The position numbers were made by a program, and so were the translations under genes. DNA of 64,000 nucleotides from Bacillales bacterium (GTDB taxonomy: Bacteria > Bacillota > Bacilli > Bacillales > DASSOY01), in contig DASSOY010000048.1 of assembly GCA_035700025.1 (NCBI GenBank), positions 136,484 through 200,483 on the forward strand, written 5' to 3'. Of the stretch, positions 7,525-14,872 are shown piece by piece; position 1 is the stretch's first letter, and each line of letters starts with the position of its first letter. The notes beneath the pieces were generated by a model. The model was not told the origin of the DNA and did no database searches. It saw only the letters and a list, made by a program, of their open reading frames with translations.

Positions 7525-8196
7525 ATGTCAACAAAAGCTGAACGCATTAAAAGGGCAAAACTTCCTCCCCGCACTTCCGAACACGGGAACCGGCTCCCAC
7601 CCGGCCAAGTCTTGACGGAGAGATTTCCGATTCTTCACGTCGGCGACGTTCCTGTATATGATCCGATTGACAAGTGGGATTTACAAGTGTTTGGGGCGGT
7701 GGAACAACCTAGACGGTTTCGTTTCAACGATCTCTTGGCGATGCCGCAACGGAAAATCACTTGCGATATTCATTGCGTGACGCGGTGGTCCAAATTCGAC
7801 AACGTTTTTGAAGGCATTCCTTTCCGAACGTTTATGGAATCCTTTGCGGTTCGTCCCGAAGCTACGCATGTCATTGTGCATGGAGATTATGACTATGAAA
7901 CGAATGTGCCGCTTGAGGATTTGTTAAATGACAACGTATTGCTTGCTCATTCTTATAACGGCCATCCATTAACGGAAAAACACGGTTTTCCGCTCCGGTT
8001 AATCGTTCCGCATCTGTATTTTTGGAAAAGTGCCAAGTGGCTGCGCGGTTTTGAATTCGTGAACGAAGATCGTAACGGGTATTGGGAAAGAAACGGTTTT
8101 CATCATTATGGCGACCCGTTTCGGGAACAAAGATTTTCCGATGAAGAATTGGAGATGCCGGAAGACGGCTGGAAAGAAAAAGAGTATGACGAGTAA
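7525..8196 (+). CDS. Sulfite-oxidase-fold molybdopterin oxidoreductase (YuiH-like), SAM-riboswitch controlled
   Basis: A 223-residue cytoplasmic protein with the oxidoreductase molybdopterin-binding domain. The likely molybdenum ligand is the Cys in CDIHCVTRWSKFD (near residue 83), and GYTTN-like family features appear as HSYNGHPLTEKHGFPLRLIVPHLY and KWLRGFEF. There is no Tat signal, haem domain or membrane anchor, so the electron donor is unknown. The fold includes sulfite oxidase and the methionine-sulfoxide reductase catalytic subunit MsrP. Control by a SAM riboswitch suggests a role in sulfur or methionine supply, which is inference. ATG at 7525 has AAAGGAG nine bases upstream. Confidence 0.88.
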   Translation: MSTKAERIKRAKLPPRTSEHGNRLPPGQVLTERFPILHVGDVPVYDPIDKWDLQVFGAVEQPRRFRFNDLLAMPQRKITCDIHCVTRWSKFDNVFEGIPFRTFMESFAVRPEATHVIVHGDYDYETNVPLEDLLNDNVLLAHSYNGHPLTEKHGFPLRLIVPHLYFWKSAKWLRGFEFVNEDRNGYWERNGFHHYGDPFREQRFSDEELEMPEDGWKEKEYDE

Positions 8197-8230
8197 CCAT
8201 TCTTGGATGACTACGAAAGGATCGATGGCT

Positions 8231-9397
8231 ATGAGTCCGGTGATCGTAACGGGATGGCGAACGCCGTTTGGAAAATGGAAGGGGAATTTGGCCGATTTGT
8301 CGGCAAAGGAATTGGGAACGCATGTCGTCCAAGAATTGCTTAAATCCGTGCCGGAAGCAAAACAGGCGGACGGCGTCATTCTTGCGGAAGTGATCCAGGC
8401 CGGGCAAGGACAAAATCCGGCAAGACAGGTGGCGGCGGAAGCCGGCGTCTCCCTTTCGACGCCGGCGATCACGCTCAATAATGTTTGCCTCGGCGGGCTC
8501 GCTTCGGCAGCCGATGCGTCGAGACGCATTGTTACAGGGGAGGGCGAACTTTTCATTACCGGCGGGTTCGATTCGATGACGAATGCGCCTTACACGGCAC
8601 CATTCCGACATGAACTTGGCTTCGGAGCTGTCGAAATGACGGACACGCTCTTTCATGATGGTCTTCGCTGCGCTTTGACCAACGATTCAATGGGCGTATT
8701 GTCGGATCGTAAAAATCGTGAATTACGAATTGACCGTGAAGCGCAAGATGCTTACGCGCAACGATCGCAAGCAAGAGCATCGGAAGCCGAAAGGAACGGA
8801 AAGTTAAGCAAGGAGATTGCACCAATCCATCACGGCGCCCAACGGTTCACGAAAGATGAAGGGATCCGGCACGATAGTTCTTTAGGCAAGTTGGCCGGTT
8901 TACGTCCTGCTTTCTCAAAAGACGGGACGATCACAGCGGGAAACGCGTCGCAAATGAGCGATGGGGCGAGTGCCGGGATCATTGCCTCCGAAGTCACAGC
9001 ACATCGAATCGGCAAAGAGCCGCTAGCGCGCATTCTGGGTTGGGCGGAAGTTGCCGGTCCAGATGCGAGCCTGCATTTAAAACCGGCGCACGTGATCCGG
9101 AAATTGCTTGATTTAAAGCGGATGCGTATCGAGGACATTGATTTATTCGAAATCAATGAAGCTTTTGCGAGTGTCGTGATCGCCAGCATCCGTGAACTTG
9201 GTTTGCAAAACGACAAAGTCAATGTGAACGGCGGTGCGATCGCGATCGGTCATCCGCTCGCGGGGACCGGCTTCCGCTTGCTTCTGACGCTCGCTCACGA
9301 GTTGAAACGCAGGGGCGGGGGAAAAGGAATTGCCTCGTTATGCGGCGGAGGCGGGCAAGGAACGGCCGTATTGATCGAAGTGCCGTCCAACTGGTGA
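8231..9397 (+). CDS. Thiolase family protein (acetyl-CoA acyltransferase-like)
   Basis: A 388-residue thiolase. The nucleophile region is NNVCLGGLASA with Cys86, differing from the usual CxSG or CGSG; NEAFA, the His of IAIGHPLAGTG and the second Cys of SLCGGGGQG are all there. So the catalytic triad is intact but the loop after the nucleophile is unusual. The start at 8231 has AAAGGA nine bases upstream; ATG 8225 is also possible. It follows the molybdoenzyme gene by 34 bases and is probably in the same riboswitch-controlled transcript. The substrate is unknown. Confidence 0.9.
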   Translation: MSPVIVTGWRTPFGKWKGNLADLSAKELGTHVVQELLKSVPEAKQADGVILAEVIQAGQGQNPARQVAAEAGVSLSTPAITLNNVCLGGLASAADASRRIVTGEGELFITGGFDSMTNAPYTAPFRHELGFGAVEMTDTLFHDGLRCALTNDSMGVLSDRKNRELRIDREAQDAYAQRSQARASEAERNGKLSKEIAPIHHGAQRFTKDEGIRHDSSLGKLAGLRPAFSKDGTITAGNASQMSDGASAGIIASEVTAHRIGKEPLARILGWAEVAGPDASLHLKPAHVIRKLLDLKRMRIEDIDLFEINEAFASVVIASIRELGLQNDKVNVNGGAIAIGHPLAGTGFRLLLTLAHELKRRGGGKGIASLCGGGGQGTAVLIEVPSNW

Positions 9398-9401
9398 ATC
9401 G

Positions 9402-9436
9402 CTTGAGGAACTTTCGCTTTCGAAAGGATCTTCAAG
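9402..9436 (+). other. Hairpin between thiolase and symporter genes
   Basis: CTTGAGGA...TCTTCAAG with an inner CTTTCG/CGAAAG stem and CTTT loop gives a long imperfect hairpin. No T-run follows, so it may be an RNA-processing or stability element rather than a terminator. Confidence 0.5.
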
Positions 9437-9474
9437 TAGAAATAAATAGCTAAATTAAAGGAGTGGGAGAAACG

Positions 9475-9573
9475 ATGTTTGTTACTTATTTTGCATGTAT
9501 TGCCCTGTTTTGGATTTTCGGATTGATCTTATGGAACACCTTGTATCCGAGCGAAAAAGGAGGGCGAAGCTAA
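9475..9573 (+). CDS. 32-residue membrane peptide, symporter small accessory protein
   Basis: A single-helix membrane peptide (MFVTYFACIALFWIFGLILW at its start, then a short polar tail). AAAGGAGTGGGAG gives a ribosome binding site ten bases upstream. Its stop codon overlaps the start of the symporter gene (TAATG), so the two are coupled. Small single-helix partners encoded just before sodium:solute symporter genes are a known pattern; the exact role is not established here. Confidence 0.75.
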   Translation: MFVTYFACIALFWIFGLILWNTLYPSEKGGRS

Positions 9574-11078
9574 TGGAAGTTTTGTCAGGTACGGTTTTAT
9601 GGGTCATCGTATTTTTGCTCGTGGCTTACTTTTTGCTCGTCACGTGGATCGGGCGAAAAGGGGTTCGTTTCAGCAAATCGATGAACGGATTCGCAACCGC
9701 AAGGGGAAGCGTTCATCCGTGGATCGTAGGTGCCAGTTTCGCGGCAACGTACGCTAGTGCCAATTTGTTTATCGGAATCCCGGGACTTGCCTATCAATAC
9801 GGGACTTCGGTGCTTTGGTATACGTTAGGCTGTTTCGGCGTTTCATGGATCGGTTTGTTGTTATTCGCGAAAACGTTCTGGCGCTACGGAAAACAATTCG
9901 GACGCGTATCAACATTGCCCGAATGGCTCGGCAAAAGATACAACAGCAAAACTTTGCAAGTGCTCGTTTCGTTGCTCGTGTTGTTTAACGTTTATTATAT
10001 CGTCGGACAAAACGTTGGATTGGCCACGATCTTTGGCACGGTCATCGGCATTCCGTATGTTTGGGGAATCATCATTGCCGTGGTGATCACGATCCTCTAC
10101 ATCGGTTTGGGCGGCGCCTACGCACAATTGATTACCGACGGGTTGCAAGGGATCATGATGGCCGTCACTTCCGTTTTTATTTTGTTGTCCTTGTTGTGGA
10201 CGATCGGAGGCGGATTCCACGTATTCGGTACGTTGAACGACAAACTAGCGTCGATCGATCCCGGCTTAACCGCTCCGATTGCCTCCGTTGGTCCGTACAA
10301 CAGTGCTCTAGCAATTGCCGCCGTTCAATTTTTGCTGTTTGGATTCGTGCTCATGCCGCATTTGCTTAATAAAATTTTATCACTGGAAACGGAAGAACAA
10401 TTGCGCCCGTTCACGATTTCGTCCGGAGTATTTCTATGTTTGGTGTCCACGTTAACAGTTATCGGCGGTTTGGCTGCCCGCGTCGTTTTTCCGGCGTTGG
10501 AAAACGCGGACCAGGCGATTCCCGCCTATTTGTTTGAAGCATTCCCTCCGGTGGTTGCCGCATTTTTTATCGTCGGCATTATTTCGGCAGTCTTGTCGAG
10601 TACGGACAGTTTATATCTCGGTATCATATCCAGCATTGGCAACGATCTATACCGCACCATAGCTGCTTCGATTTCGAAGAGGGCATGGAATGATCCGGTT
10701 TATGACGACCGATCGGTGAAAGTCGCGAAAGGTTCTTTGTTCGTTGTCGGTTTTCTGACGTTGTATTTTTCACTGCAGCGACCTGAGTCGTTGTCGCTTT
10801 TAATTCAATTCAGCTTTTCGGCGATCATCAGCGGGATCTTCGCACCGATTACGTTAGGTTATTTATGGAACAGATCCAATTCCATTGGCGCGATCGCTTC
10901 AGTGATCACCGGAACGTCGTTATATGTTGGATTCACTTCCTCTGCGATCATCGACAACATTTATCTGGCCATGTTTGCAAGCTCTGCTGCAGGGTTTGCG
11001 GTGATGGTCGGTGCCGGGCTGCTATTTGCACAGGACGAAAGGCAAAAACAAATCTTTTTATTGAAAAAATCCGTCTAA
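9573..11078 (+). CDS. Sodium:solute symporter family transporter
   Basis: A 501-residue SSS-family permease with about 13 membrane helices. Family features include the GASFAATYASANLFIGIPGLAYQYG region in helices 1-2, GLGGAYAQLITDGLQG in helix 5-6 and SAVLSSTDSLYLG near residue 350, where the Na+ site serines lie. AAAGGAGGGCG precedes the ATG. The substrate cannot be read from the sequence. Its place in a SAM-riboswitch gene run suggests a sulfur compound or a precursor of methionine, which is inference. Confidence 0.92.
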   Translation: MEVLSGTVLWVIVFLLVAYFLLVTWIGRKGVRFSKSMNGFATARGSVHPWIVGASFAATYASANLFIGIPGLAYQYGTSVLWYTLGCFGVSWIGLLLFAKTFWRYGKQFGRVSTLPEWLGKRYNSKTLQVLVSLLVLFNVYYIVGQNVGLATIFGTVIGIPYVWGIIIAVVITILYIGLGGAYAQLITDGLQGIMMAVTSVFILLSLLWTIGGGFHVFGTLNDKLASIDPGLTAPIASVGPYNSALAIAAVQFLLFGFVLMPHLLNKILSLETEEQLRPFTISSGVFLCLVSTLTVIGGLAARVVFPALENADQAIPAYLFEAFPPVVAAFFIVGIISAVLSSTDSLYLGIISSIGNDLYRTIAASISKRAWNDPVYDDRSVKVAKGSLFVVGFLTLYFSLQRPESLSLLIQFSFSAIISGIFAPITLGYLWNRSNSIGAIASVITGTSLYVGFTSSAIIDNIYLAMFASSAAGFAVMVGAGLLFAQDERQKQIFLLKKSV

Positions 11079-11104
11079 CAGTCGGAACAGGAGGTGACCA
11101 AGTC

Positions 11105-12268
11105 ATGCCGAACTTGACGCAAACAATAGCTGAAAATTTAGGAAAATGGATGCAAAAGGCGGAACAATTGGCGGATTTGTTCGCCGAACGCTCGGCGGAC
11201 ATCGATCGGGAAGGTCGGTTTCCCTTTGATAATTTCTCCGATTTGAAAACGGCGGGTTTTTTGTCCTTAACGGTACCTGCGGAGTATGGGGGCGAAGGAT
11301 TAAACTTATACGAATTCGTCATGTTGCAAGAACAATTGGCGAAAGGTGACGCGGCGACGGCATTGTCTTTAGGTTGGCACTTGGGAAGTTTGTTGGAATT
11401 GTCGGAAAATCGTCCCTGGGATGAAAAAGTTTTTCGCTCATTGTGTCTGAAAGTCGTAGAAGAACAAGTCTTGATCAACCGAGCGGCGACGGAGCCGGCG
11501 ACGGGAAGCCCGACCAGAGGCGGCATGCCGCAAACGACCGCGGTGAGAAAAGGGGAACATTGGTTGGTATCGGGTCGAAAGTCATTCACTTCGATGGCAG
11601 AGGCGCTCGATTACAGCCTCGTCACGGCGAGAATCGAAAACACGTCCCGCAAAGGTATCTTTTTGATTGATCACAAGTTGCCGGGCGTAGAAATTGAAAA
11701 AAGCTGGGATACGATTTCGATGCGGGGGACGCGAAGCGATGACCTTGTCTTGAACGATGTCCGCGCAGAAACTTCCGCATTGGTAGAAGAGGAAGGCGAT
11801 CAAACGAATTATACTTACCCGAAGGCGTGGTTGCTGCATATTCCTGCTTGCTACTTGGGGATTGCCGCAGCAGCTCGTGATTATGCGGTCGCCTTTGCCA
11901 AACAATACCGACCGAACAGCCTTCCGGGGCCGATTAAAGAGGTTCCCGAGGTCCAACGAAAAACCGGTGAAATGGAACTGGAGTTGTATAAGGCAAGAGA
12001 GATTCTCCATGCTGCGGCAAGACGGTGGGTCGGTGAACGTGAGAAACGAAAAGAAATGGGTCCGGAACTCGGAGCGGTAAAGCATATCGTGACGAACTGC
12101 GCAAATCGCGTCGTCGACCTGGCGATGCGCATTACGGGAGCGAGAAGTTTAACACGAAGCAATCCATTGCAGCAATATTACCGCGACGTGAGAGCCGGGC
12201 TCCATAATCCGCCGATGGATGATTCGGTGGTCGCGGTTCTTGCCAAACGAGCCTTCGAACAGGAATAA
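11105..12268 (+). CDS. Acyl-CoA dehydrogenase-like flavoprotein
   Basis: A 387-residue protein of the acyl-CoA dehydrogenase fold, with N-terminal helical domain (YGGEGLNLYEFVMLQEQLAKGD), middle beta domain (NRAATEPATGSP, SGRKSFTSMA) and C-terminal helical domain (MRITGARSL). The C-terminal EGT motif that carries the catalytic Glu in most family members is replaced by YYRDVRAGLHNPPMDD. That resembles the flavin monooxygenase branch (SfnC/DszC-like) or a diverged YdbM type. ACAGGAGGTGACC precedes the ATG at 11105. It ends the SAM-riboswitch gene run, 26 bases behind the symporter. Confidence 0.85.
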   Translation: MPNLTQTIAENLGKWMQKAEQLADLFAERSADIDREGRFPFDNFSDLKTAGFLSLTVPAEYGGEGLNLYEFVMLQEQLAKGDAATALSLGWHLGSLLELSENRPWDEKVFRSLCLKVVEEQVLINRAATEPATGSPTRGGMPQTTAVRKGEHWLVSGRKSFTSMAEALDYSLVTARIENTSRKGIFLIDHKLPGVEIEKSWDTISMRGTRSDDLVLNDVRAETSALVEEEGDQTNYTYPKAWLLHIPACYLGIAAAARDYAVAFAKQYRPNSLPGPIKEVPEVQRKTGEMELELYKAREILHAAARRWVGEREKRKEMGPELGAVKHIVTNCANRVVDLAMRITGARSLTRSNPLQQYYRDVRAGLHNPPMDDSVVAVLAKRAFEQE

Positions 12269-12322
12269 AAAGCCGAAGTTCCATTTTAGGGGTGCAAAAT
12301 GAACAGATCAATTGTCAATGTA

Positions 12323-12357
12323 AAAAAACGCATAGGAATGGTTCCCATGCGTTTTTT
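12323..12357. terminator. Bidirectional terminator
   Basis: AAAAAACGCATAGGAA pairs with TTCCCATGCGTTTTTT. With A- and T-runs on both sides it can stop transcription of the plus-strand operon and of the minus-strand transporter gene. Confidence 0.85.
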
Positions 12358-12405
12358 CTTTTTATCGGCTGCTTGAAGGGTATAATCGGCGTAGACTTTG
12401 AATCT

Positions 12406-12436
12406 GCGAGGGAGACCGCCTGAGGTCTCTCCTCGC
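12406..12436 (-). terminator. Hairpin after the minus-strand transporter gene
   Basis: GCGAGGGAGACC and GGTCTCTCCTCGC pair with one bulged base six bases past the transporter stop. There is no T-run on the minus strand, so it is either a weak terminator or a 3' stabiliser in front of the terminator at 12323-12357. Confidence 0.5.
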
Positions 12437-12442
12437 TGTCTT

Positions 12443-13747
12443 TTACAGTAAATATCTGACGTAAATATATCCGCTTGATAGAACGAGGGCGACGAGTGTA
12501 AGCGGAGCGCCGATCTTAAGAAAATCGATGTAAGTAAATCCGTTGCCTTCTTTGGAAGCCATGCCGGCGACGACAACATTGGCGGAAGCACCGATTAACG
12601 TACCGTTGCCTCCGAGGCATGCGCCGAGTGCCAACGACCACCACATCACTTCGGCATTCGCCTGCGACAATCCCATCGAATGAACCATTTCTTGAATGAG
12701 CGGGATCATCGTTGCCACGTATGGAATGTTGTCGATCGTTGCCGAGGCAAAGCCGGAAACCCAAAGGATTAACATCGATGCGACTCCCAAATCTCCTCCG
12801 GTCAGCGCGAGGGCTTGTTCGGCAAGGAAACCAATGATTCCAACATCAACAAGCGCGCCGACGAGTGTGAACAAGCCGGCAAAAAAGAAAATCGTTCCCC
12901 ATTCCACGTCGTAAAAGATTTCTTCGAAATCCTCGTCTTTTACGCCGATCAACATTAATGCGGTAGCGCCGCTCATGGCGACGACAGCAGGTTCCATGCC
13001 GGTTACCGAATGAAGGAGAAAACCGAGAATCGTAAGCCCGAGCACGGTCAACGACTTGATCATCAACGAGCGGTTTTTGATGTAGTCTTTTTCGTTTAAG
13101 CTCATCAGTTCTTGCTTTTGTGCGTCATCGACGACCATTTGGTTTTTATAAATGAAATAAAGAATGGCAACAGTCACAATCGCGATGACGATAATGATCG
13201 GCGTTAAATTCACAAGAAAGTCGTTGAATGATAAATTCGTGGCCGAGCCGATCATGATGTTCGGAGGATCGCCGATCAATGTCGCTGTCCCTCCGATATT
13301 GGAAAACAACACTTCGGATATGAGAAATGGAACGGGATTGACTCCGAGAATGCGGGTGATCGAAAACGTAACCGGAACGATGAGCAGTACGGTTGTGACG
13401 TTGTCGAGAAAGGCCGAGCCGACTGCCGTCAGCAACGACATGATGATCAAGATGCGCATCGGATCGCCTTTCACCGATTTTGCGGCTTTTACGGCTGCAA
13501 ATTGAAATACACCGGTTTTGCTCGTAATGCCGACGAGGATCATCATGCCGATAAGCAAAGTGATCGTTCCCCATTGCATATGTTCAGTGAACACGCTGTG
13601 AAGTTCGACAGAACCTAAATACAACATGATGGCGGCACCGGCTAGCGCGATGATCGTGCGGTTGATTTTTTCGGAAATAATGATCGCGTAGGCAACCACG
13701 AAAACGACGACCGTGGCTGTGATTTGAAACACTGTCGCGTCGTGCAT
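12443..13747 (-). CDS. ArsB/NhaD family ion transporter
   Basis: A 434-residue membrane protein with 11-12 helices in two repeats. Signature stretches are SAFLDNVTTVLLIVPVTF, SNIGGTATLIGDPPNIMIGS in the first repeat and ATIDNIPYVATMIPLI, GGNGTLIGASANVV in the second. These mark the ion-transporter superfamily that holds ArsB, NhaD and the P protein. Arsenite, Na+/H+ exchange and dicarboxylate transport are all possible; no arsR or arsC is nearby, which argues against an ars operon. It follows the zinc-ribbon gene by 41 bases. Confidence 0.9.
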   Translation of the reverse strand: MHDATVFQITATVVVFVVAYAIIISEKINRTIIALAGAAIMLYLGSVELHSVFTEHMQWGTITLLIGMMILVGITSKTGVFQFAAVKAAKSVKGDPMRILIIMSLLTAVGSAFLDNVTTVLLIVPVTFSITRILGVNPVPFLISEVLFSNIGGTATLIGDPPNIMIGSATNLSFNDFLVNLTPIIIVIAIVTVAILYFIYKNQMVVDDAQKQELMSLNEKDYIKNRSLMIKSLTVLGLTILGFLLHSVTGMEPAVVAMSGATALMLIGVKDEDFEEIFYDVEWGTIFFFAGLFTLVGALVDVGIIGFLAEQALALTGGDLGVASMLILWVSGFASATIDNIPYVATMIPLIQEMVHSMGLSQANAEVMWWSLALGACLGGNGTLIGASANVVVAGMASKEGNGFTYIDFLKIGAPLTLVALVLSSGYIYVRYLL

Positions 13748-13788
13748 GAACGTTCATCCTCTCCTGTTTCCGTCGATGAACGGCGGCG

Positions 13789-14244
13789 TTAATTTTTATT
13801 TATTCGTTTTTGTCTAATGCTTTTCACGACTTCTCCTCCGTCTTTCGGGCAGTGGAGTTCGTTGAGGTCCGCATCCAAATCTTCAATAAAAAATTCAAAT
13901 CCGCATTGCTCGCATTTTAATTGCTGCATACGATCGATGAAGATGTCTGCCGAATTGTTCTCAGCGGAAGTGTCGATCAATTCAATATGGATGTTCGGAT
14001 CCGAATCGTCTTCGGCGATCATTTTTCCTTGTGCTTCTTTTTCCGATCGCCATTCGGACTCAAGCATATAATGTTCAAGTTCGCTGTGCGAGGCACGGCT
14101 CAAAATGGATTTGGCGAAATCCATCAGTTGTTGTTCCGTCAATGAGTCGTAAGCGAGGTCTTCTCCAAGGCTTTTCCACTTGCTTTTCATTTGCCCTTCC
14201 GTGAATACATATTTGACAATTTTATTAATGACTACGTTTTTCAT
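13789..14244 (-). CDS. Hypothetical protein with C-terminal zinc ribbon
   Basis: A 151-residue soluble protein I do not recognise. The N-terminal 90 residues look helical and charged. Near residue 110 comes CEQCGFEFF, then about 17 residues on HCPKDGG, a half-typical zinc ribbon with CxxC and a single later Cys plus His. The start at 14244 has GGAAAGGGG upstream; a TTG at 14262 is less likely. It probably shares a transcript with the ArsB/NhaD-type transporter behind it. Confidence 0.7.
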   Translation of the reverse strand: MKNVVINKIVKYVFTEGQMKSKWKSLGEDLAYDSLTEQQLMDFAKSILSRASHSELEHYMLESEWRSEKEAQGKMIAEDDSDPNIHIELIDTSAENNSADIFIDRMQQLKCEQCGFEFFIEDLDADLNELHCPKDGGEVVKSIRQKRINKN

Positions 14245-14310
14245 TGTGACGCCCCTTTCCAATGGTTTCGCGTTGGTTTAATTGTACCGGCTCGCCGGCC
14301 GGGAATCAAA

Positions 14311-14348
14311 CAAAAAAAAGACGCGCGGCCGCATGCAGCACGCACGTC
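14311..14348 (-). terminator. Terminator of sda
   Basis: On the minus strand GACGTGCG pairs with CGCGCGTC (one G-U) and a run of eight T follows. The stop codon of sda falls within the first arm. Confidence 0.8.
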
Positions 14349-14484
14349 ACGAGCATTTCAACTTCTCGTCGAGGGAACGCCGGTTGATTTCTTTTTTTAT
14401 AAGAGCAATAAAGTCGCGACTGAGACTCAATTCTTGTGCTTTAAAGAAAGATTCGATTAACAGCTCGTCCGATAAATTCTCCAT
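14347..14484 (-). CDS. sda: Sporulation checkpoint inhibitor Sda
   Basis: A 45-residue antikinase that blocks KinA-type sporulation kinases when DNA replication is disturbed. [20 protein letters not shown] and the following [15 protein letters not shown] stretch match the Sda helical hairpin I recall from B. subtilis. The ATG has no ribosome binding site directly before it: GGAGG is at 14513-14517, with a hairpin in between (see separate entry). DnaA boxes upstream and position before yqeG fit B. subtilis. Confidence 0.93.
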   Translation of the reverse strand: MENLSDELLIESFFKAQELSLSRDFIALIKKEINRRSLDEKLKCS

Positions 14485-14490
14485 GATATT

Positions 14491-14517
14491 CGCCAGTACA
14501 TTCTGGCGCGCACCTCC
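14491..14517 (-). promoter_or_regulatory. Hairpin in the sda leader between ribosome binding site and start codon
   Basis: CGCCAG and CTGGCG (14491-14496 and 14503-14508) form a perfect 6-bp stem between GGAGG (14513-14517) and the sda ATG (14484). If folded, it would bring a ribosome binding site 28 bases away to a usable distance. An ATG sits in the hairpin loop and opens a 14-residue frame (14457-14501) that overlaps sda out of frame. Confidence 0.6.
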
Positions 14518-14520
14518 TTA

Positions 14521-14795
14521 AGCGGTTATTCATACCTGTATGGAGTCATGCATAAACTGATAAGTCAACGTTTAATCGCAAATAAAGATTAGCATAAATC
14601 GAGAAACAGAACAATCGTTCTTGTTGTCCACAAGAGATGGTGGATAACTTGTTGGTAAATTGTCTATAAGTACGATGAGTCCAGTGAGGACGTTGTGAAA
14701 AATGTGTATGGATTTATCCACAAAATCGCAAGCAATCGTTTTTTGTCGAAAATCTTCTCGAAATTAGGACGAATGTCTGCTGGAAGGTGATTGTT
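14521..14795. other. Intergenic region between sda and yqeG
   Basis: A divergent gap without a gene. It holds the DnaA boxes listed separately and A/T-rich sequence. A promoter for sda could not be placed with confidence; TTGACT on the minus strand (14562-14567) has no good -10 at the right distance. Confidence 0.6.
14624..14722. promoter_or_regulatory. DnaA box cluster upstream of sda
   Basis: TTATCCACA at 14714-14722 is a perfect DnaA box; TTGTCCACA at 14624-14632 has one mismatch; GGTGGATAA at 14639-14647 is TTATCCACC on the other strand. In B. subtilis DnaA controls sda through such boxes, linking replication state to sporulation. Confidence 0.8.
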
Positions 14796-14825
14796 TTGTT
14801 CGCTTTTGCGACGATATGGTATGAT
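14796..14825 (+). promoter_or_regulatory. Likely promoter of the yqeG operon
   Basis: TATGAT (14820-14825) is preceded by TG one base away, an extended -10. The -35 (TTGTTC, 18 bases upstream) is weak. Confidence 0.5.
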
Positions 14826-14872
14826 GACATCAGAACAAGAGAAAACTTACAGCGCGTCGAGGTGTAAAACAT

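Noticed and set aside
7521-7541. ATG four bases before the molybdoenzyme start, giving six codons
   Set aside because: It is out of frame and ends at once; the ATG at 7525 has the better spacing and opens the full domain.
12299-12376. A 25-codon frame after the acyl-CoA dehydrogenase-like gene
   Set aside because: It runs through the bidirectional terminator, and its coding sequence is made of the hairpin and T-run.
14457-14501. The 14-codon frame nested in sda as a gene of its own
   Set aside because: Without conservation data it is too short to call as a gene; it is reported only as part of the leader finding.
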